From Candidatus Aegiribacteria sp. (GTDB taxonomy: Bacteria; Fermentibacterota; Fermentibacteria; Fermentibacterales; JCC-6): a stretch of DNA of 9,224 nucleotides. Made by a program: the position numbers and the translations under genes. Positions 6,997 through 9,224 of the stretch are shown piece by piece. Below the pieces are notes generated by a model, which searched no databases, was not told where the DNA came from, and was given only the letters and a program-made list of their open reading frames with translations. The stretch is from the NCBI GenBank assembly GCA_030642525.1, contig DAOWNO010000055.1, forward strand, positions 1 through 9,224, read 5' to 3'. Each line of letters opens with the position of its first letter. Positions within the stretch are counted from its first letter, which is position 1.

Positions 6997-7013
6997 TGCA
7001 GATGTACCTGTAA

Positions 7014-7496
7014 TTACTGAGGAAGAACTGCCCCCAGTATCTGTTCAGTCTCGATTGTTGCGTCAGCCATAAGCTTTTCGATATCACCACCGAAGAGTTT
7101 GCTTATCATACCGGTATTCATTCTCGAAACGATTACATCTCCGTCAGATGTTTCGTATACAGCTACCCGGCATGGCATCATGGAGGAAACTACACGGGAT
7201 TCATCATCCGAGAGTATTTGTCCTGCAAGATCTACTTTGCATAATTCGATAACGGTAACAGGAGCTACTTCATATCCGCCACCCGCAACCGAATTGCTGA
7301 TTACATGGACCGCTGGAATTTTCCAGCCAAGAGCTTCTGCCTCTGTCTGGATCATTTCAACGGTATAATTATATGAGTAAAGGCTTTCAGTTTCATTGAT
7401 CATCATTCCTGGAGCAACGGAAATTCCTGCAATTGCTACAAAAATAGCTCCGGCAATGAAACTGATCAGTCCGGCTATTACATATTTCACATTCAT
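7014..7496 (-). CDS. Membrane-anchored DUF302 family protein
   Basis: The protein has 160 residues. Residues about 5-28 (YVIAGLISFIAGAIFVAIAGISV) form one hydrophobic segment after a short Lys-containing N-terminus. This is most likely a membrane anchor with the rest outside the cytoplasm; a cleaved signal peptide is possible. The remainder is a DUF302 domain: PVTVIELCKVDLAGQIL at about 79-95, SSMMPCRVAVYE at 104-115, and VSRMNTGMISKLFGG at 123-137. Two cysteines, C86 in ELC and C109 in MMPCR, sit in the conserved core. DUF302 has no firm biochemical role, and members often lie near sulfur, thiol or redox genes, as here with a rhodanese-type regulator. Only one base separates its ATG from the upstream gene's stop, and AAAAAGG within that gene can serve as the ribosome site, so the two are co-expressed. 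Confidence 0.85.
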   Translation of the reverse strand: MNVKYVIAGLISFIAGAIFVAIAGISVAPGMMINETESLYSYNYTVEMIQTEAEALGWKIPAVHVISNSVAGGGYEVAPVTVIELCKVDLAGQILSDDESRVVSSMMPCRVAVYETSDGDVIVSRMNTGMISKLFGGDIEKLMADATIETEQILGAVLPQ

Positions 7497-7497
7497 T

Positions 7498-8178
7498 CTA
7501 CTTACCTTTTTCTGTATGGAGGATTCCAGAAACCCGGCTTCTCCATTGTGTTTGAGAAATTCGTCCGGTTACGCTGTCTTCCAGTCTGAAAGCAGTTAAG
7601 CCGGCTTTTCTCATTCGCGTAACAGCTCTGTCGGCGAGATCGCAGAAAATATCACTGCAATACGCAAGAACTGTCCGGGTGTCTTTGAATTCAGAGATGA
7701 AATTGTCAAGTTCATTGAAAGGAACGGAAACAGCAGCTGGGAGATGTGCGGAATTGAATTCTTCAGTATCCCGGACATCGATTATTACGACTTTTCCGGA
7801 ATTGACTAAATCAGTCAGATTCGAGTTATCAGGACATTGAAATTTCTTTCGAGTACTCTCAAGTTCCTTCATATATAGTTTCATTTCCGGAAGTAATTCG
7901 ATTGACAGGTTCTTGAGATCACTCATCAGGGTTATGATGTCAGTGCAGGAGACCGAGTAGAGAGAATATCTGCCTTTCTTCTGAAATGTCACGAAACCTG
8001 AAGATTTCAGCTTCTGCAAGTGGTGAGAAACGGTCTTTACCGGTAAATCAAGTACACCTGCAAGGTCCTCAACAGTCCTATCCGCCTGGCAGAGACTGTC
8101 GAGTATCAGCAGACGTTCGGGTGAATCGAGCGCCTTCCCCAATAATGAGATTTTGCTGAAGAAATCTGACTTTTTCAT
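7498..8178 (-). CDS. ArsR-family HTH regulator fused to a rhodanese domain
   Basis: The protein has 226 residues. Residues about 10-78 form an ArsR-type winged helix: LDSPERLLILDSL, recognition region LPVKTVSHHLQKLKSSGFV at 45-63, and wing GRYSLYSV at 69-76. The metal-binding ELCVCDL motif of classical ArsR proteins is absent. After a helical linker, residues about 118-222 form a rhodanese domain: IIDVRDTEEF at 132-141, HLP at 145-147, and an active-site loop with C174 (YCSDIFCDLADRAV). The second cysteine of the usual C-x4-C loop, C179, is kept. HTH-rhodanese fusions are taken to sense sulfane sulfur or redox state through such cysteines, possibly with catalysis. Loop residues R-G-P-Y, common in this family, are replaced by S-D-I-F. 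AAAGGAA lies 6 bases before the ATG. A dyad 17 bases upstream fits self-repression, with DUF302 as the co-regulated gene. Confidence 0.9.
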   Translation of the reverse strand: MKKSDFFSKISLLGKALDSPERLLILDSLCQADRTVEDLAGVLDLPVKTVSHHLQKLKSSGFVTFQKKGRYSLYSVSCTDIITLMSDLKNLSIELLPEMKLYMKELESTRKKFQCPDNSNLTDLVNSGKVVIIDVRDTEEFNSAHLPAAVSVPFNELDNFISEFKDTRTVLAYCSDIFCDLADRAVTRMRKAGLTAFRLEDSVTGRISQTQWRSRVSGILHTEKGK

Positions 8179-8194
8179 TTGTTCCTTTCATATA

Positions 8195-8216
8195 CTAATG
8201 TTCTGACGAACGTTAG
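8195..8216 (-). promoter_or_regulatory. Operator dyad of the HTH-rhodanese operon
   Basis: CTAATGTTC (8195-8203) and GAACGTTAG (8208-8216) form a 9-bp inverted repeat with 8 of 9 matches and a 4-base spacer. The size and symmetry suit an ArsR-type dimer. The repeat overlaps the predicted -10 and covers the expected transcription start, where bound protein would block RNA polymerase. Confidence 0.75.
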
Positions 8217-8243
8217 AATAATATATTTCAAACATTTTGTCAA
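8215..8243 (-). promoter_or_regulatory. Sigma70-type promoter of the HTH-rhodanese/DUF302 operon
   Basis: On the minus strand a perfect TTGACA (8243-8238) is followed after 17 bases by TATTCT (8220-8215), 4 of 6 matches to TATAAT. The start would fall inside the adjacent dyad, about 30 bases before the ATG. Confidence 0.65.
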
Positions 8244-8271
8244 GTCAATTTAATAAAAGCTAGGAAATACA

Positions 8272-8283
8272 AGAAATATTTCT
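8272..8283. promoter_or_regulatory. Perfect 12-bp palindrome between divergent promoters
   Basis: AGAAATATTTCT is an exact palindrome located 16 bases before the -35 of the plus-strand promoter, in a very AT-rich stretch. It could be an activator or repressor site, but AT-rich DNA produces such palindromes by chance. Confidence 0.3.
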
Positions 8284-8299
8284 AATATAGAAAATATAC

Positions 8300-8328
8300 T
8301 TGACAATATATAAAGTACAAATTATATA
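8300..8328 (+). promoter_or_regulatory. Strong sigma70-type promoter of the DUF4097-like gene
   Basis: A perfect TTGACA (8300-8305), a 17-base spacer and TATATA (8323-8328, 5 of 6) stand 38 bases before the ATG. The resulting leader is about 30 bases and includes AAAGGAG. Confidence 0.7.
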
Positions 8329-8365
8329 AGAGCTTAAAAATACAAAACTATAGAAAGGAGTAGTC

Positions 8366-9224
8366 ATGAGTGAAGAACAGAAAGAAATCCTTCAGATGGT
8401 TTCTGAAGGTAAGATAACTGCTGACGATGGTGTAAAATTGCTTACTGCGCTGGAGGAAGGAGAACAGAAAAGACGAGATAATAATTCACCTGCGAGAAGA
8501 ATGAAGAAGCAGAAGAAAGTGATACTCGAATCCATGAGAAGTCACGGCATGGGACTGGAAAACATGCGCGAAATCGGGCACATGGTCAGGAATATTATCG
8601 GTGACACTGTATCGGGTATCAATGATAACTTCTCTAATGAGATATTTAATATTGAAAAGGACCAGTTCAAGTATTCAGGAAAACTTGATGGTGAACTTGA
8701 ACTGGATGAAGGAACAGATCTATTCATATCAAATAGTCGATCCAGCAGACGAGCGGACTTGATGCTTAAAGGTGTTGATGGATCATGTTGCGCTGTTATC
8801 AGTGAGGATGAGCCTGAAGTTTCCATATTCCGAGACGGTGAATCTGTATGGCTGAAGTGGGATGAGGGTGATCTTACACTGAACGTACCTGAGACTGTTG
8901 GAAAACTCAGTACGAGTATCATGGGCGGCGATATTGTTGTTTTAGGAGTGAAAACACCTATAAATGTAAAGACAAGAGGTGGAGATATCAGTATTATGGA
9001 AGCGTCACAAAGTTTCAACGTGAAAACAATGGGAGGCGACATAATTATTTCGCTGAATGATTTATGGAATGAGGATTCGACTGTTTTGACAATGGGTGGA
9101 GATATCAGCTTGGGATTATCTAAGGACACCAAAGCGGTTATTTCAGCAAAGACATTAGGAGGTGAGATCAACGTTCAGGAAGGGATCGGAGAGATAGACA
9201 AGTCTGGACAATTCGGTTCCTCAC
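8366..9224 (+). CDS. SHOCT-like/DUF4097 beta-solenoid protein, 3' end outside window
   Basis: The frame stays open from ATG 8366 to the window edge (286 codons), so the C-terminus is missing. AAAGGAG at 8354-8360 sets the start. Residues 1-33 (MSEEQKEILQMVSEGKITAD ... LLTALEEGE) match the short helical SHOCT-like unit at the N-terminus of YvlB/LiaX-type proteins. A basic, Met-rich linker follows (about 36-85). From about residue 105 the protein is beta-rich like DUF4097 'putative adhesin' domains, with GGD or GGE repeats at 187, 205, 223, 244 and 265. This pattern fits a right-handed beta-solenoid. No signal peptide or membrane segment is visible, so despite the family nickname it looks cytoplasmic. 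In Firmicutes, relatives take part in cell-envelope stress responses; that role here is only an inference. It is transcribed divergently from the HTH-rhodanese operon. Confidence 0.82.
   Translation, partial: MSEEQKEILQMVSEGKITADDGVKLLTALEEGEQKRRDNNSPARRMKKQKKVILESMRSHGMGLENMREIGHMVRNIIGDTVSGINDNFSNEIFNIEKDQFKYSGKLDGELELDEGTDLFISNSRSSRRADLMLKGVDGSCCAVISEDEPEVSIFRDGESVWLKWDEGDLTLNVPETVGKLSTSIMGGDIVVLGVKTPINVKTRGGDISIMEASQSFNVKTMGGDIIISLNDLWNEDSTVLTMGGDISLGLSKDTKAVISAKTLGGEINVQEGIGEIDKSGQFGSS
8921..9175 (+). repeat. Five in-frame GGD/GGE repeat units within the DUF4097 domain
   Basis: The units read MGGDIVV (186), RGGDISI (204), MGGDIII (222), MGGDISL (243) and LGGEINV (264). They are spaced 18, 18, 21 and 21 residues apart. 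Each has a turn glycine pair, an acidic residue and a beta strand, as expected for rungs of a solenoid. DNA between units differs, so this is old protein repetition and not a recent tandem duplication. Confidence 0.75.

Noticed and set aside
8542..9171. 209-codon minus-strand open frame with repeated I-S-P-P motifs
   Set aside because: The I-S-P-P repeats are the antisense image of the GGD repeat codons in the DUF4097-like gene. The plus frame has the promoter, the ribosome site and a family match.

Overview
The window is an ordinary bacterial chromosome segment, densely coded at roughly mid-40s %GC. Genes lie on both strands, with strong Shine-Dalgarno sites, stop/start overlaps inside the operon and recognisable sigma70-type promoters. 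I see no transposase, integrase, tRNA, rRNA or CRISPR array. The PUR-domain (DUF3276) gene and the SHOCT-like/DUF4097 protein resemble genes of Spirochaetes, the Bacteroidetes/FCB group and candidate phyla. The phylum cannot be fixed from this window, so that placement is a weak inference.

Layout. (1) 97-552, minus: a PUR-domain nucleic-acid-binding protein with a C-terminal Myb-like helical module. (2) 680-2380, plus: a YgiQ-family radical SAM protein, divergent from the first gene. (3) about 2524-6906, plus: a compact molybdenum/tungsten cofactor operon. Its order is a MobB-like P-loop domain fused to a ModE-like DNA-binding domain, then moeA, moaA, moaC, and a MOSC-MogA/MoaB fusion. Three of the four junctions overlap and the fourth (moaA/moaC) has a 3-base gap, so the genes are very likely co-transcribed and translationally coupled. 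(4) 6907-7013: a convergent intergenic stretch holding a 10-bp hairpin. (5) 7014-8178, minus: a two-gene operon of an ArsR-type HTH-rhodanese fusion and a membrane-anchored DUF302 protein, with a near-perfect operator dyad overlapping its promoter. (6) 8217-8365: an AT-rich divergent promoter region. (7) 8366 to the right edge, plus: an incomplete SHOCT-like/DUF4097 protein with regularly spaced GGD repeats.

How the genes fit together. MoaA and MoaC make cyclic pyranopterin monophosphate from GTP. The MogA-type domain adenylylates molybdopterin and MoeA inserts the metal. The MobB-like domain suggests a link to the nucleotide form of the cofactor, and the MOSC domain suggests cofactor or sulfur handling. 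The MPT synthase genes (moaD, moaE), mobA and a molybdate transporter are not in this window. The first gene could be the local regulator, because it carries a ModE-type DNA-binding domain but no molybdate-binding TOBE domain, and an inverted repeat with a ModE-like half-site lies just upstream.

Most notable points: the MobB-ModE fusion, its missing conventional start codon (a non-AUG start or a frameshift in an A run), the apparent loss of conserved cysteines in the MOSC domain, and the clear self-operator of the rhodanese-type repressor.
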